The notes beneath the pieces were generated by a model, which saw only the letters and a program-made list of their open reading frames with translations, did no database searches and was not told where the DNA came from. Below, piece by piece: positions 5,071 through 5,974 of a DNA stretch of 5,974 nt (position 1 is the stretch's first letter; each line of letters opens with the position of its first letter). The translations under genes were made by a program, and so were the position numbers. The DNA is from an uncultured Collinsella sp. Its GTDB lineage: Bacteria > Actinomycetota > Coriobacteriia > Coriobacteriales > Coriobacteriaceae. The stretch covers positions 1-5,974 of the forward strand of contig URBM01000114.1 in assembly GCA_900545995.1 (NCBI GenBank), written 5' to 3'.

Positions 5071-5949
5071 ATGGCATCTCAAGTTGAGCTCACCCCATGC
5101 GGGGCCATGTTTGACATCTTTAAGCGCGCAGCGCATCTGAGCCATATCGAGCTGTGCGGCTTGGTGCTTTCGTCCCGTCCGCTCGCCGACGGCCGCAGCC
5201 CGCAGAGCCGAGCCGCCGATCGCTCTTGGGTTTCCCGCTTTATCGTTCGCGCGCCGGTCGGCACGCTTCAGCAGCGCTACTTTGCCGAATACGGTACCTC
5301 GGCTGCGCGTATTATGTCGCAACTGGCCCTGCGCCAGCGCAATCCCATGGACTCCACGGCTGTGATCAATATGGTGTGCGGTCCTGCAGGTGAACCGATG
5401 GTACGCGCGCTCGAAGAGTGCCACCAGGACACGAATCTCTATCGCAACGCGCTCGATCGCCTGTCCCAGGCGGCGGAACTCATGCCCGCCGAGCGCGCCG
5501 AGGCCGTGCTGGTGCTGTTTGTCGCCGTCGGTTGTTCGGCGGATGTGCGGTCCTCGGTGAACTATGCCATCGACTACGCACACGCGACCTGTGGCGGAGG
5601 CACATCCACGCCGCGTTCGCTTGGCATGTCGCTGACTGCGGGCGAACGCGAACCCGCCCCGGCGCACCCCTTGGGCTTGCTGCGCGTGCAAAACAGTTTT
5701 GTCGTGAGCGCCCCGCGCTGGATTCAGCCGAGTGAGCAGGGTGTTGAGATTGGCGCGCTGGCCACTGGTGAGGGCGATATTACCGACGTCGGCGACGATG
5801 TCTCGGCCCGCCATGCCCATATCTGGTGCGATGCTCAAAATATCTGGCGCGTCGAGGACTTGTCGTCCACCAACGGAACCGTGGTGGTAAACGGGGCCAC
5901 GCGCGTCTGCATTCAGGTCGTGTTAGCGCCGGGCGATTTTAGCCGCTAA
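5071..5949 (+). CDS. FHA domain protein with unassigned N-terminal region; C-terminus probably truncated by frameshift
   Basis: The 292-residue product has an unassigned N-terminal part (about 1-200, mostly helical, with a histidine/cysteine-containing region) and a C-terminal FHA domain (about 202-292). FHA domains bind phosphothreonine peptides, which fits a partner or substrate of the kinase encoded three bases upstream. Signature residues are VSARHAHI (244-251, Ser245 and His248) and DLSSTNGT (263-270, Thr267 and Asn268). The Arg of the usual GR motif is replaced: IGAL (227-230) has Ala229. The frame stops at TAA 5947-5949 after LAPGDFSR, just where the last FHA strands should follow. The +1 frame from 5939 continues LAANSQTILTNP and stays open to the window end, which resembles those strands. 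One missing T in the TTTT run at 5937-5940 would join the frames. It may be a pseudogene, a sequence error or a genuine short form. Confidence 0.85.
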   Translation: MASQVELTPCGAMFDIFKRAAHLSHIELCGLVLSSRPLADGRSPQSRAADRSWVSRFIVRAPVGTLQQRYFAEYGTSAARIMSQLALRQRNPMDSTAVINMVCGPAGEPMVRALEECHQDTNLYRNALDRLSQAAELMPAERAEAVLVLFVAVGCSADVRSSVNYAIDYAHATCGGGTSTPRSLGMSLTAGEREPAPAHPLGLLRVQNSFVVSAPRWIQPSEQGVEIGALATGEGDITDVGDDVSARHAHIWCDAQNIWRVEDLSSTNGTVVVNGATRVCIQVVLAPGDFSR

Positions 5950-5974
5950 TAGTCAAACGATTTTGACCAATCCC

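Noticed and set aside
4678..5838. Long minus-strand open frame (386 residues) opposite the kinase end and FHA gene
   Set aside because: It spans two real plus-strand genes, is full of Arg/His/Gly as expected of antisense translation, and has no family resemblance.
1..5974. CRISPR array or insertion sequence
   Set aside because: There are no regularly spaced direct repeats, no transposase or integrase frame and no terminal inverted repeats with target duplications.

Overview
The window looks like chromosomal DNA of a high-G+C Gram-positive bacterium. The gene order dnaX-ybaB-recR, the strong C/G preference at third codon positions and the purine-rich Shine-Dalgarno (SD) sites fit an actinobacterium of the Coriobacteriia, perhaps Collinsella. 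The genus is my inference from sequence style and was not checked by any search.

Left part (1-2075): a DNA replication and recombination block. It starts inside the last third of a probable dnaX (tau/gamma clamp-loader subunit; only the proline/alanine-rich tail is present). It continues with ybaB/ebfC (nucleoid-associated protein) and recR (recombination mediator), 13 bases apart and clearly one operon. Between dnaX and ybaB sits an unexpected block of about 835 bp with lower G+C. It carries a convergent gene on the minus strand for a small single-pass membrane protein of unknown function with its own promoter, followed by an AT-rich spacer with a striking 35-bp dyad (948-982). A probable extended -10 promoter at about 1061-1069 then drives ybaB-recR.

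Middle (2076-2320): a 245-bp intergenic region dense in inverted repeats. It ends in an intrinsic-terminator-like hairpin placed only a few bases before the ribosome-binding site of the next gene, so transcription of the downstream operon must either pass it or be controlled by it.

Right part (2321-5949): three tightly coupled genes. The first encodes a membrane-anchored protein with a Gly/Ser-rich linker. The second is a 614-residue Hanks-type Ser/Thr kinase with four C-terminal membrane segments; its start overlaps the first gene by 4 bp (ATGA). The third encodes a protein with a C-terminal FHA domain, whose SD lies inside the kinase 3' end. Together they look like a phospho-signalling module: an exported partner, a membrane kinase and a reader of phosphothreonine. 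The FHA gene stops early, and the missing end of the domain appears to continue in the +1 frame to the window edge, which suggests a frameshift or a sequence error. The cluster probably continues past the window.
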